Shown here: in pieces, positions 26,072 to 37,415 of the stretch | Position numbering within the stretch: position 1 is the first letter of the stretch | How the letters are laid out: the number at the start of each line of letters is the position of its first letter | Source of the DNA: Whitmania pigra | Lineage: Eukaryota > Annelida > Clitellata > Hirudinida > Haemopidae | Assembly: GCA_021613335.1 (NCBI GenBank) | Contig: JAJTWR010000422.1 | Location: 62,001 to 126,000 of the forward strand | Reading direction: 5' to 3' | DNA length: 64,000 nucleotides | Program-made: the position numbers and the translations under genes | The notes under the pieces: generated by a model | What the model was told of the DNA's origin: nothing | Databases searched by the model: none | What the model saw: only the letters and a program-made list of their open reading frames with translations

Positions 26072-26640
26072 CATGTCAAGCGAGAATCAAGGGCCCAATG
26101 CGAATACAGAAATAGGTAAATTTTGTAGTTAGACATTGACATTTTTATGCCAATTAATTTATTATATGAATGTTGCTAAACTAGTATGAAGGAATTGACA
26201 GGAGCGAAGGCATTCTGTCAGAGATTTTTTAGGAGAAATAACACCCCTATAAACCATGTCATTAATTCAGCGCTACTTAATCCATCAAGTCGAGGCGAAA
26301 TTCCTTGGTGGCTTCCTAGAACTATGGAAAAATGGTATGGTTTGCACTGCTTTAATGTTTTGAAGTTACATACATTTTTTTTGCAGCCCATTTTTGATTT
26401 TTTCGGAAAATCAAATGAACTTAATGGAGTATTTGATAAGAGTTCTGGAAGGGGAAGAAGATGAGATGGGGAATTTTATATGTAGTTCTAAATAATTTCG
26501 TGCATTATGTAGCTATGTAACATCTTGTTGCATGTAGATATACCACATTATTATTCTACAGGTTGTGGAGGAAAGACTTTGTTTTGTTCTGAATTCTCTA
26601 ACAGTAACACGATTGCTTGGCAATGATTAAATTATGCACT
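26072..26640 (+). pseudogene. copy 1 of an unrecognised duplicated gene, broken
   Basis: A short exon starts ATGTCAAGCGAGAATC and ends at a GTAAAT donor (26113). A second exon (about 26187-26334) and a third (26387-26480), separated by a 52-nt intron, match copy 2 at 30373-30650 at roughly 90% identity. Shared coding text includes RRNNTPINHVINSALLNPSS, RGEIPWW and MEYLIRVLEGEED. Copy 1 has one extra T in the run near 26225, creating a stop after SEGILSEIF. It has also lost the GT donor after GAAGAT that copy 2 keeps. A last exon echo (VVEERLCFVLNS) lies at 26563. It therefore looks like a decayed duplicate. I do not recognise the family. Confidence 0.55.
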
Positions 26641-27233
26641 AGATTTATTTAAAAAGGCTGAGATTATTACTAATACAAAAAATGTACTCAAATCAGAACA
26701 GGACGTTTTGGCTCCAAAATCTGAATAATAAATCTTAAATAATTCTATTTGTGTTTGTTTCCTTTTTATAAGAAATTAAAGTTTTACAACTTCTGGTATC
26801 TGCAGTGATAAGTAAAATTCATTTCTGAATGATTTGAAATTAAATGCGAAATCGCCGATTTGAAAAATGTGATTTGAAATCAAAATCTGTTAAAAATTTT
26901 AGTCATTCCCGTATTCAAAACATTGCCAATACGGACACCTTGGTATAGGAAAAACTTGTAATTGTTTTTAATTTAATATATTTTTATTTTCATTGTTTTA
27001 AAAATGCAGCGATATGATGATCTAAGTTTATTTAAATACTTCGCAAAAGTTGCAAGATAAATTTAAGAAGAATTGCCCTTTTTAATTGTCTCTTTTTAGT
27101 ATCCGTCAGTAATTTACCAAGAAAAAACAATATTTCAAGGTTTATTGAGCAGAGATTTGTCATCTTTCTCATCAAAAGTCACCGAACCCAATTCACTCTT
27201 CTTTTCTTTTCTGAGAAATTAAACGCTCTAGGG
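26641..27233. other. no recognised feature
   Basis: AT-rich stretch between copy 1 and the hAT insertion. No ORF or repeat that I can name. Confidence 0.4.
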
Positions 27234-28433
27234 CAGGGGTGGGCAAACTTTTTGACTCGAGGGCCGCAATGGGTTCATATATTGGACCCGGGGGCCGGAC
27301 CAAGAGTAGATGGACGGTGTGTATGTGTGAATTAATATAAATTAAATTTACATTTGTAACATTAAATGTTTAGATTAATTTAAGGTAGAAAAGCATAAAA
27401 AGAGTTATTTTACAAAACTTTTATGCAATCTTTAATAAAATAGTATCTTCAATTTTAGTGGGAACAGTGTTGTTGGTCTCCCTTTCATTAAGGAATCAAA
27501 GTCAGGCGTTAGCTTTGTTGTAGCAATTTGCAGAATAGATCTGAGGTGTTGATCAGTTAACTGGTATCTGTGACGGTATTTATTGATCTTCATGACGCTG
27601 AACGTCTGTTCACACATGTAGGTTGAGCCAAACAAGGCCCAAATCTTCTGTGCCATCCCCCGGAAATTTGGAAAACAGTCATCTTTAAGTGAGGCATAGA
27701 ACTCTTTTAATGGAAGAGAGCGGAAATTCTCCTTTAAAATTGCATCAGATTGACGATCGATTAGTTCCAATTGAACTTCTTGTGGGGCTGTTTCTGGGTC
27801 TTGTGACAAGGAACAGGCCACCAGCTGAAGTGACTTTTCAATTTAAAAAAAAAACTGAAAACCGACGGCAGAATTCTTCATGCAGGTCATTCAGTGATTT
27901 GCTATATTTATTCACATTTTGGATGGTCTTTTCCTGTGTGGCTAGTGTGGGAAAATGATAGAAGATTTTCTTTGAAATTTGCCTAGAAAAAAAGGTCAAC
28001 TTGGCTTTGAAGGCATTTACATTACTATACATGTCGTGCACATACAGGTCTTTTCCCTGTAGCTTAACGTTAAGCTCATTCATGTGAGAAAAAATGTCAA
28101 CAGCAAAAGCAAAGTCACACAGCCAATTCTTGTCGCTCAGCTCTGGAAAATCATCAGACTTCCCCTTTAACTCCAAAAATGTGTCAATCATTTCTTCTTT
28201 AAGATCCCACACTCGTTTAAAGACTTTGCCCAAACTCAACCAGCGGACACGAGACTGGTAAAGCAAGTGGTGGTCTGCGTCGGTTTCCTCCAGAAATGCA
28301 ATGAACTGACGGTGCTGAAGTCCCTTTGCTCGTATGCAGTTAACAAGCTTTATAACTGACTAAATTATCTAGTGCTCCGCGGGCCGGCTTGAAACGGCCG
28401 CCGGGCCGTAGTTTGCCCATCCCTGCTCTAGGG
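27226..28433 (-). mobile_element. hAT transposon with perfect 8-bp target duplication
   Basis: The element (27234-28425, 1192 bp) is flanked by the identical octamer CTCTAGGG (27226-27233 and 28426-28433), the size and centre (CTAG) typical of hAT target sites. Terminal repeats are CAGGGGTGGGCAAAC and, in reverse, CAGGGATGGGCAAAC (14 of 15 match). It carries only the C-terminal half of a transposase, so it is internally deleted or derived from a short non-autonomous copy. Confidence 0.95.
27432..28300 (-). pseudogene. hAT transposase C-terminal half (GTF2IRD2/Charlie8-like)
   Basis: Two frames joined at a run of nine to ten A/T bases near 27835. The upstream one (28266-27838) reads QSRVRWLSLGKVFKRVWDLK and continues with FAVDIFSHMNELNVKLQGK. 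The downstream one (27821-27432) contains LFGSTYMCEQTFSVMKINK and RHRYQLTDQHL, the hAT dimerisation block. This is the transposase type related to the transposon-derived half of vertebrate GTF2IRD2. One frameshift and the missing N-terminus make it inactive. Confidence 0.85.
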
Positions 28434-29675
28434 TCAGATCAAACGAATTCAGGGACGTAATTTGGGGGTTGGATGACCCGTAAAAATAGCTCGGCGACAG
28501 AATAGCCCGTCAAAACATCTTTATCATAATGTATCTTTAAAAAAAATTTATGATTTGAATACATTAACCAATAACTGATTCCAAAGTTAATTCGAAATTA
28601 GTGGTCTGAATTCATTAACGACCATTTTGAGCTTAATTGGTATCAAGAAATTTCATTAAGTGGAAAATTAATCGTTCAATATATTAATAGGATTCCGGCT
28701 ACTATCCCAGTTTCCACTGACTTTTGAGCCTTCCCCGAGTTCATATTAAGTAAGTGAAACCAAACGTCTTCAAACCCTTGTTCAACACAGAACCTCTCGA
28801 GTATCCACGAGAATATCCACACTAATCACCATAATTAAACATTGATTAAACTGATAATATGTGTGTGCAATTTTTCAATTATTGAAAATATTATTGTGAT
28901 TACATGTTTTTTTTTAAAGCAAAATGCGACATGAGAGAAACAATAATGCATTTTCAGTACTTAGACCTACATCTATATGACACACTGAAAATAATAGAGG
29001 AACACATTTAACTTTGCAACTACATTTTCATATATAAAATGACCATTGATGGAGGCAATGTAAAATCAAGCCATGGAAGACAGCCGATTTTGGTTAATAA
29101 GCCGTAAGCCTTGTGGGTTGTCAAGCCGCGTCTAGCCAGCTAAACTCCTTTCAAGCCGAGATGGTTTCCTGAATAACCTCGGTTCCCAGGTCTAGTTATG
29201 AGATGATTTGTGAATTTACAGTCTTAATCAACATTGACAACTTTACTACATACAAACTATAAGAGTGCCCATTCTGAATTTTGAAATATTCGTTCCTCAT
29301 AATGTTCCTAGTACATAAAAAAATATACCAAAAAATAATTTGTGTACTTACCTTAAATCAAATTTAAACGTTTAAATAAAAAATTTTTTTAATTATTAAA
29401 AATAAAATTATTTAAGTAGCTGGCCAAATAGATCCATCAAATAGCTTTAATTGTATATAATATTATCTCGTTGATTAATATATAACAGGTCTATCGACGT
29501 TTTTGATCCGCAAATCTGTATGAGACTCCTCTTTCCAATAATGAACATTGTTCTCGCCCTGTTTCATATTTTTCGTTGTTAAGGAAAACTCACTTTAGTA
29601 GCGAATTTGTCTTTAAGCTTCGATGGGACATATGCCACTACAATAAACTTTCTAATTCATTATTGATTATTAATA
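28434..29675. other. intergenic, no recognised gene
   Basis: AT-rich. A GC-richer patch at about 29085-29196 ends in CCCAGGTCTAG, as does the patch near 6010, and may be another copy of the same dispersed repeat. No coding seen. Confidence 0.4.
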
Positions 29676-29945
<270 letters not shown>

Positions 29946-30079
29946 CTATTACCACGCTAGTGTTTCTACTATTAAACGTGCTCGGGAAAGAAACTGCAAA
30001 ATGTAAAAGAAACCAATACAATGAATACTTACTAATTATAGGACTGCAACTATTCGAACAATATTTTTAACGAAATCGA

Positions 30080-30810
30080 TAAGTATAATGATTATGACTT
30101 CGAGCCCTATATTCCATCTAATGAAGTGGTTCCAAACGAATCAAATGACGAGAGGAATGTTGTGAATGGTTGTTCCGGTGAACAAGTGGAATTTACTGAC
30201 GAACCTGACTTTACAATTGAAAAGTTTCTTTTTTATGATGATTTCATGAAAAGCTTGGAAGTTATAAAGATTATTCATTCTGCTTGTTTGATAAGCAAAG
30301 AGCTTTACGAGGTTGATAATTAACATTCATTTAATGACGAAAAGAGTAACTTTTTAAAATTGAATCATCCTTTAGTTTGAAGGAGAAGACTGGAGCGAAG
30401 GCTTTATATCACAGATTTTTAGGAGAAATAACACCCCTATAAAACATGTCATTAATTCTGCGCTACTCAATCCATCAAACCGAGGCGAAATTCCTTGGTG
30501 GCTTCGAAAAACTATGGAAAAATGGTATGGTTTGCACTGCTTTAATGTTTTGAAGTTACATACATTTTTTTTGCAGCCCATTTTTGATTTTTTCGGACAA
30601 TCAAATGAACTCAATGGACGACTTGATTAGAGTTCTGGAAGGTGAAGAAGATGATGATGTAGGCAATTTTTTATGTACATCTAAGTCTGGTATCTTGTTA
30701 TACCTACATTAATATTCTGCAGGTTGTAGAGGAAAGACTGCATTTTGTTTTTAATGCTACAGTAATGACTAAGTCGCTTGGTATAAAATACATTTTGAAG
30801 TTTATATAGG
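30080..30810 (+). CDS. copy 2 of the unrecognised duplicated gene, possibly intact
   Basis: A first visible exon runs from about 30080 to 30260 (acidic: YDFEPYIPSNE, then DEPDFTIEKFLFYDDF) to a GTTATA donor. The second exon begins after TTTAG near 30376 (FEGEDWSEGFISQIFRRNN...) and ends at 30523. The third, after a 52-nt intron identical to that of copy 1, reads CPFLIFSDNQMNSMDDLIRV and an acidic EGEEDD to a GTAGGC donor near 30658. The fourth starts after CTGCAG at 30724 (VVEERLHFVFNATVM). No stop interrupts the joined reading. No domain that I can name, and the true start and end were not found. It may simply have been cut off by the Helitron that follows. Confidence 0.5.
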
Positions 30811-30821
30811 ACTAGCTGTTG

Positions 30822-31335
30822 TGCCTGGCGTTGCTCGGGTTGAAGCATTTGATGTGAGAATTGATTTCATACTAGCAGCATCTACGAGTCTGATTAAAAT
30901 AATATATTTGATTAAAATAATATATTTGATTAAAATAAAAACAATTCATAAATTAATTTAGTTTGAGTTTTAGTTTACAATTCTCAATATATAATGTTAT
31001 TACTTACATCTTACACATCCTTGTAAAACAAATTCTAGGTTTGTTATGCCTTGAATTATCGAAATCTTGATAGACCTACATAGAGTGGTCCATGGCTAAA
31101 AACATATACCTATGGTTTTGAAAGTTAGATACATTTTTGTTTCAAAAGTTTGACCCTGAGATTTGTTGATCGTGATAAAGAGAAAGGAAACTGTTTGAAT
31201 TTGTATGGCATGTTGGTATATGAAAGGATAAGTGGTATCTGCGGTATTAAAAAGGTTTCCATGTTGGCTCATTCTATCACTCTTGATTCAATTACGTTGT
31301 CACGCTGTTGCAGAGACCTTTAGAACAGCCTCTTC
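30822..31335 (-). mobile_element. Helitron 3' end with Pif1-helicase remnant
   Basis: On the minus strand a decayed helicase tail reads FLFITINKSQGQTFE, followed by a degraded LYVALSR-type block (PWTTLCRSIKIS). This is the last motif set of Helitron/Pif1 helicases. About 400 bp downstream the strand ends in ACGCCAGGCACAACAGCTAG followed by T (30822-30825 and 30821), the CTRR-T terminus expected of a Helitron 3' end. There are no inverted repeats and no target duplication, as expected. Several stops: inactive. Confidence 0.65.
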
Positions 31336-31674
31336 TGAACAGGCATGTCAAATGCGCCCGAAAAAAAATGTACCGTAATTGTCTCATTTAAGGGCAAAAT
31401 CTATAAGATCAGGATTCTCTTTTCTAGCAATTATTTCACGTTCTGATTCTTTTCTTTGCTCACTATACTCCTTAGTACTTGCATAAACGCTTTTTAATCC
31501 TTTGCTGACTCCTTGTTCAATACTTACATGATATCTCTTTAGCATAAATTCCCCGAGGGAATGGCTTTGACTTACTTTTGTTTATTTTTTTTTCCATTTC
31601 AACTTTTTGTTGGCTTCCAATTTTTTGAATCCGAACTATCATTTGTACATTTTTCATACATTGTTTATTTCCTT
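31336..31674 (-). other. open stretch of unknown origin
   Basis: The minus strand stays open for about 60 codons (31395-31575: SLGEFMLKRYHVSIEQGVSK, then EREIIARKENPDLIDFALK). It may belong to the gypsy element, the Helitron or a captured exon. No assignment. Confidence 0.3.
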
Positions 31675-34106
31675 CTACTTGTCATTTTCGCGTTTTATAA
31701 TTTCAAAATAACATTTATGAGATATTACTGCTCCTAGCCCATACCCTGAAGCATCAGCCGCGACAATTATCTCCTCTCTTAGGTCAAAATGAGTTAGAGC
31801 TAGATTTGACGTCAGTGTCTTTGCTTTCTCAAAAGCAGCTTGACATTCTGTGGCCCACTTGAATTTGACATTTTTCTTCAATAGTGCATCTAAAGGGGCT
31901 CGCAATTCCCTCATAATTTTGATGAATGCACCATAATGATTAAGGAGACCAAGAAACGATCTAACTTGTTCAACATTTCTTGGTGCCGGCATTTCTGTGA
32001 TTGCTGATGTCTTGTCCGGATCAGGATGTCGTCCTGCTGCATCAATGCAAAAACCAAAGTATTTGATTCTGGGCATAAAAAAATTGCACTTGTCAAGTCG
32101 GACATGGAAGCCATACTTTAGGATCCTTTTAAACAATGCTTCCAAATTGGCAGTGTGCTCCTCGAATGTGCGGCCTGTCACAATAATATCATCGAGATAT
32201 GCTGCTACACCTGGTAAGCCTGCAATCATGGAATCTATAATCTGTTGAAAGATGCCGGGTGCCGATTTTACACCGAAAGGCAAACGATTATATCTAGAAA
32301 GTCCACGATGAGTATTAATCGTCAGCATTTCTCTCGAATTTTTCTCTACTTCGACCTGTAAATAAGCATCGGCAAGGTCGATCTGAATAAATAATGTGCC
32401 ACCATTCAACTTTGAAAATGTCATCAGGAGTGGGTAGCGGATGCTGGTGCAATAACAGCGAATCGTTTAATCCAGTCGAATAGTCACCAAAGAGGCGGAT
32501 GCTTTTGTTTGCCTTTTTGACAACGACAATTGGGGCTGCCCGTTTTGAGTAATCAATTTGTGTGATTATTCTTTCTCCTTTTAGTCTATTGATTTCCTCA
32601 TCAGGTCTGGCTAAATCCATGAATGGCACTGGTCTTTTCTTTCTGAAGACTGGTTGTGCATCGGGTTGAAGACTCAACTTGGCTTTGGTCACCCTGCACA
32701 AATCTAGACCTGATGAAAATATCTCTTTATACTGCTTCTTGAGTTTTTCCATGCCCTTCCTTGAGTCGATCTCCACACTTCTGCATGTCCTATAATTATC
32801 GACTGCTCTGGACATCTCTGGCAGCTGTGACAAAGCAATTTCCATTAGTAATATTGCCTAATTTGTCCGTCACAGTAAACTCCACTTCCAGTTCTCCATG
32901 AACTTTGAGTTCTGACCCGTTTGCAGTCCTCAAGACAATGTCTGTTTTAAGTTTGGTGACCCAATTCTCACCCAACTGCGATACGACATAAGCGAAACAT
33001 CAGAAATTTGAAGAATTTCTCTTTTACCGAAATTATCAGATGTGGCTGTAAACCAGCATCCACTGTATTAATTTCTCTGCGTCTGGAAAACTTCCTTCTC
33101 TCCTTGTTCTGATGACACTTATTTTTGAAATGTGGTCCTCCACATAAGAAACATGAAGGTTTGATTATTCATTGCCTTCTTAGGAGCATTCTTCCGGGTG
33201 AAATTTTGTTCCTTCCTTCCAACAGTATTTACTGCCGTTGGAGCTGCGAGTGCTATGGAGTCCTCCTTTGCCGATTTAATTGCACGATAGATATTGGCTA
33301 ATTCCTGCAAGATTACCTCATCTGATTCGTCTAATTTGTTCAATAGATGTTTTCTAAAATCTTCCAGTTCTGGAGCCCTATATGCCATCCCAAATGACAG
33401 ACACTTGAGTGCTTTAATGTCAATCTTGCGACCTTCAGCATCCATTGCTTGCTGATCAGGTTCATTGTGTGGTCTTCATCACTACCTGGAGCAAAAGAGA
33501 TTTGATGACATTCCAATCTTCGGCAGAAGTCATTTTGGATTGAATAAGTCTCTCAGAACTTTTACGGTTTCTTCCCAGCTCATCTCTGACGGCGGCTTTG
33601 GCGAAATCCTTGCTGAAAATTGTGCGTAGCTTTTCGAGTCCAACAGAGAAACCAGAAGGTAAACCTTTTCACCGTCCCTGTGAAAACTCTGGCTTGAAAT
33701 ACTGCTTTCAAATCTCTGGAACCATGTCTCGAAATTGTTCACTTCCGGATCATTCGTGAATTTGCCAATTTTTTTTGCAAATGTTGTGATACAGAACATC
33801 GGAGTTACCTTTGTGGTTACCCAACTCCCTGATCCTGTCGACGTTCTTCCGCATATTTCTCGTCCCTCGCAATCATAAACTGAAGGAGTTTCTCGATCGG
33901 AAACGTCATTTTCAATGCGTAAATTCGTCAAAATCCTCGTCGCCAATTGTTATGTACTAGACAGGTTGTCTCAGAGAGAGAGGGAGATAGAAAGATAGCA
34001 AAGCAACCGGACTTTGTTTCCCCATCATATAGTGGACTAGCGTTCCAAGGACGCTGTATTGTAACTGTATTGCCTTGAGACAATAATATAATTTTACATC
34101 CCAACA
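31675..34106 (-). mobile_element. truncated Ty3/gypsy retrotransposon
   Basis: From the 5' LTR at 33948-34106 the minus strand carries, in order, gag (33946-33530 and 33445-33119), a CCHC zinc knuckle (CFLCGGPHFKNKC, about 33115-33155), a protease-like region (32845-33060), and reverse transcriptase (32845-31675 in two overlapping frames). RT motifs include FSKLNGGTLFIQIDLADAYL, LPFGVKSAPGIFQQ and the catalytic AYLDDI, then FLGLLNHYGAFIK and the start of RNase H. It stops at 31675, so most of RNase H, the integrase and the 3' LTR are missing. Several frameshifts separate gag from pol. Confidence 0.88.
33948..34106 (-). repeat. 5' LTR and primer-binding site of the gypsy element
   Basis: The minus strand begins TGTTGGGATG at 34106 and ends ACATAACA at 33948, giving TG...CA termini of a 159-bp LTR. 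It is followed directly by ATTGGCGACGAGGATTTTG, the TGGCGACGAGGA-type primer-binding block common in Ty3/gypsy elements. No second LTR was found, so the boundaries rest on these signatures. Confidence 0.6.
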
Positions 34107-34446
34107 CGGCCAATCAATAAACTCGTGGATTTAGAGTAAATATACCGGTAATTTATACAAATGTTTCAACACAACACGTATTCTTCAATATCTTTGTCAA
34201 TAATAGGACAGTGAATTCTCAATAAAGAAAATTCATAGCAAAGATCTAGGTTTAAAAGTTTTAGCCTGCAAAAAATATGCTAGACAAGGGTGAAAAAGGT
34301 ATGTTATTGCACCTGCAATATAGTGATAAGGTGTATAACAATTACGATAACAAGATTGCTTGGGATAACGTTAACATCTTCAAATGAAATAATCAAGGCA
34401 GTTCAAAACAGTATCATTCATGCACCTGTTTCAAATATAAAATAGA

Positions 34447-35418
34447 TTAAATAAGAGTAAACTGGAATTGCAGGCAGGCAACTTGTCCAGTGCTGCCTGA
34501 AGCCGAGAGGTTGACTCTATATTCTCCGTGTACCAGCGCCCAAGGAAAAGGGATAAGTTTGTCGTCGATGTCAATTGAAGTCGGTTTCAAATCATACTTT
34601 CCCTTCACATCAACAAAATATAAGTTAGGCGAGGTACTTGATAAGCTTAATTTTTTTTTACAAATATGTACCTTCTTGAAAGGGCAATGACATGTAAAAT
34701 CAGATTTGTTATCCTCGTCACAAACGATCTTTTCAAGGAACGGGCAAATGTCATCGTAGCTACACGACCCAAAATTTTTCTCACAGGGCAATGTGGCCCA
34801 TGCAATAAAAAATTTCTTTTCCATATGAATCTCGACCTGAACATTTAAAAAGCGAATGTTCAATTTACTTAACGTAAATAAATACAATCTACTTTTGATC
34901 TCAACATTGCAAAATATATTTATTTTCAGCTATTTCAAGTAATTATTTCAAAAAAATCTTGAACTTAAGCCATCAACATAAACATTTATTCATACCTTCA
35001 ATGGAGCAGAAACAGGTTGATTCAGCTTGGCTTGAAAAGACACTGTTGCTATTCCAGGGGTTTTGACTGGATCAGGAGTTAAAGAAAAGTTTCCGACTTT
35101 CAGCAACGTCGCTTCACTTCCACAGTCGTGCCACTCAAACTTAGTGATTCCCTACAAAACCATGTCAGTCAAATGCTAAACAATCAATGTTTAAATTCAT
35201 CTGAAATGAAAATCTTACCAATCGAGATGCATATCTTTGAACCAAGTCGTCATTGACACTGCCTGTCCTCATGGCTTCATTGAAACTGACTATCGTCAAA
35301 AGCATCGCAATCGAAAGAACTGGAATGTAACAGTTTTGTAATTAATTGCAACAACCTCGTTGCTGTAAAAATGCCGCCATATCGAATTGAAGTTACACTC
35401 ACTGCTTTGGAGAGCCAT
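34447..35418 (-). CDS. GM2A: GM2 activator-like ML/MD-2-related lipid-binding protein
   Basis: Exons 35403-35418, 35219-35319, 34996-35151 and 34447-34836 join in phase to 220 residues. A signal peptide (MALQSVLSIAMLLTIVSF) leads into FEWHDCGSEATLLK, a PVKTPGIATVSF strand, then PCEKNFGSCSYDDICPFLE and FTCHCPFKKV, ending in CLQFQFTLI. The order GSC...C...CxCPF with at least eight cysteines matches the ganglioside GM2 activator, a lysosomal cofactor that lifts glycolipids out of membranes for hexosaminidase. Length is close to the human precursor (193). The last exon is uninterrupted. Specific ligand not shown. The first coding exon has only 16 nt. Confidence 0.88.
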
Positions 35419-37415
35419 TTTGCCGGGAAAGTTAACAGCTGATCTAATCGAGTTCAAATGCTGGCCATTTATAGCAATACGATGGTATGAACACGTGATC
35501 GTCACAACGTAATTAGTAAGCGCATTTGCGATCAAATGATGTCATGTTGACTAATCGAATTTAGTGACTAATCCACTTACAACATATAACCTATTGTTTG
35601 TTTATTATATTATCAACTTGTTATCCTTGCTTATCGTCTTAGCTGTTCTGTTCCTAAGTCAAATGTCGAGCCAACAATTTCTTGCAATTGTATTACCAAC
35701 CCAAATTAAAACCAAAAACTAACGCAATTAAAGCCGCATAAGCCCAAATCATCTTAGTTATGCACCGAGTTTTAATCAATTAAATAAATCATAATTTGCT
35801 ACATCAGTCCAATGAAAGGGTTCTCTCCTCTCTTTGTCATAAAGCCACCTAACACTGATTCCTTCTTCTCCTTGCATGACATTTGTATAATAAATATAAG
35901 GGTGCTATATTGTGGTGCATAACTATTATTAACGGCTGAGCAATAATATAACACAATAACATATTGGTTGCTTAATAGCCTAATTACCAATAATAACGAA
36001 TCAAAATGTCTAGAGCTAATTAGCTTCGATGTAATGCATATCACTGCTTATTTCACTTGTGATTAGGAATTTATGTGCACAAATGAGATGTTGAATAAGG
36101 GCTTTTACGGTTTCCTCGTTATTGGTGAAACATTCCAGGATAATGTAATATTGGAACTGTAACATGAACATTTATTATTTTGAAGCAATCTTCTGAATGC
36201 TTAAGTATAACGGTATTTTTTAAACATCTTCAAAGTAAAACATTTTACGTAACCATTTCAGGTAAAAGTTTCGTCAATTGGTTGTCGATGGAGCTTTAAT
36301 TTTCATGAGAAATGTTTAAATTAACTTAAGGAAGTTCTCAAAAGGAAAACCAATTGGCTTAGCGGTGACACACAATACAATTAGGATTTGTACCTTTCTC
36401 AACGAGCAGGGCACAATTAAGTCAGAAGTCTGTTTTTGTAATTTTGCAACAAATGAACAAACTTCTTGCTATTAACAGATGTGATATAGTTATAATTCAG
36501 ATGTAACTAGCCAACCACCCTTAATTAAATATGGCACAACCTTTCCAATGACCGACCATTATAAATCAACTGTTACGACCAAGTCACAAGTCCTTTCAAA
36601 AGGACAGGAAACCTTGGCGTCTCAGTTCAATCAATTTTTGCAACGAGGTTTGAGTTGTAGTTTTATGACCTGTTCATGTGTTCCAAGTTGCCAGTAGAAA
36701 ATTGATGTCAGTGAAAATGATTAGCCGCATTTAAGAGGAGCAAGACCATTTTGAGAAACCGTAGTTACGCAACAAGCGGTTTCATTTATGAGGTCTCAAA
36801 ATTATAAATTCGAGCAATTAAAATTTTCAAAAGAAACGAAGCACAGTTGCAAGGCAAAACACGTGACTGACAACACTCGCCAGCCAATTACAAAAAAATA
36901 CTTGATTACAGCATCAAGTCGATGAAGGCGGTAATAACCAGCAATTACCCGTAAACGATTTCTCGTTGAATGAAGTATCAAATCCAACTTCAACTGATTT
37001 ATTGATTCTCCGCGTAAACTTAAGTAATAATCATAAAAATCCTGAATATTTCACTAAACAGCAACTCTTATGATATTGATTAATCGGTCAATTCAACGAA
37101 CTTATCATGCGAAACATGCTAGATTTTACAATCACATGGCACAAACAAAACACCGATATAAAGTTGAGCCAATTTCCATGCGTATTTCAAACAATCAAAG
37201 GAATTCAATGGGATGGTTGGTGTTCACGAGGCGGCAGATATTGGCTCAGAGATGCGCCTGGGAATGTTGAATCCCCTCGTGCCATCAGGTCCCCTGGGAG
37301 CTCTCAGTGTGGTTATCCTGGGAAGGTCTTCACCTTTTAGGCGGGATACCAAACGATCTGGACGTTGTTGTTTGTCTCTAGAATGAGGTCAAAGGTGAGT
37401 TGACACATGGAACAT
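35419..37415. other. intergenic between GM2A and CSDE1
   Basis: About 2 kb without recognisable genes. A diverged copy of the foldback/tail repeat (CAAATCATCTTAGTTATGCA) lies at 35737-35790. A GC-richer patch at 37200-37400 shows only short overlapping ORFs without family signatures. Confidence 0.45.
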
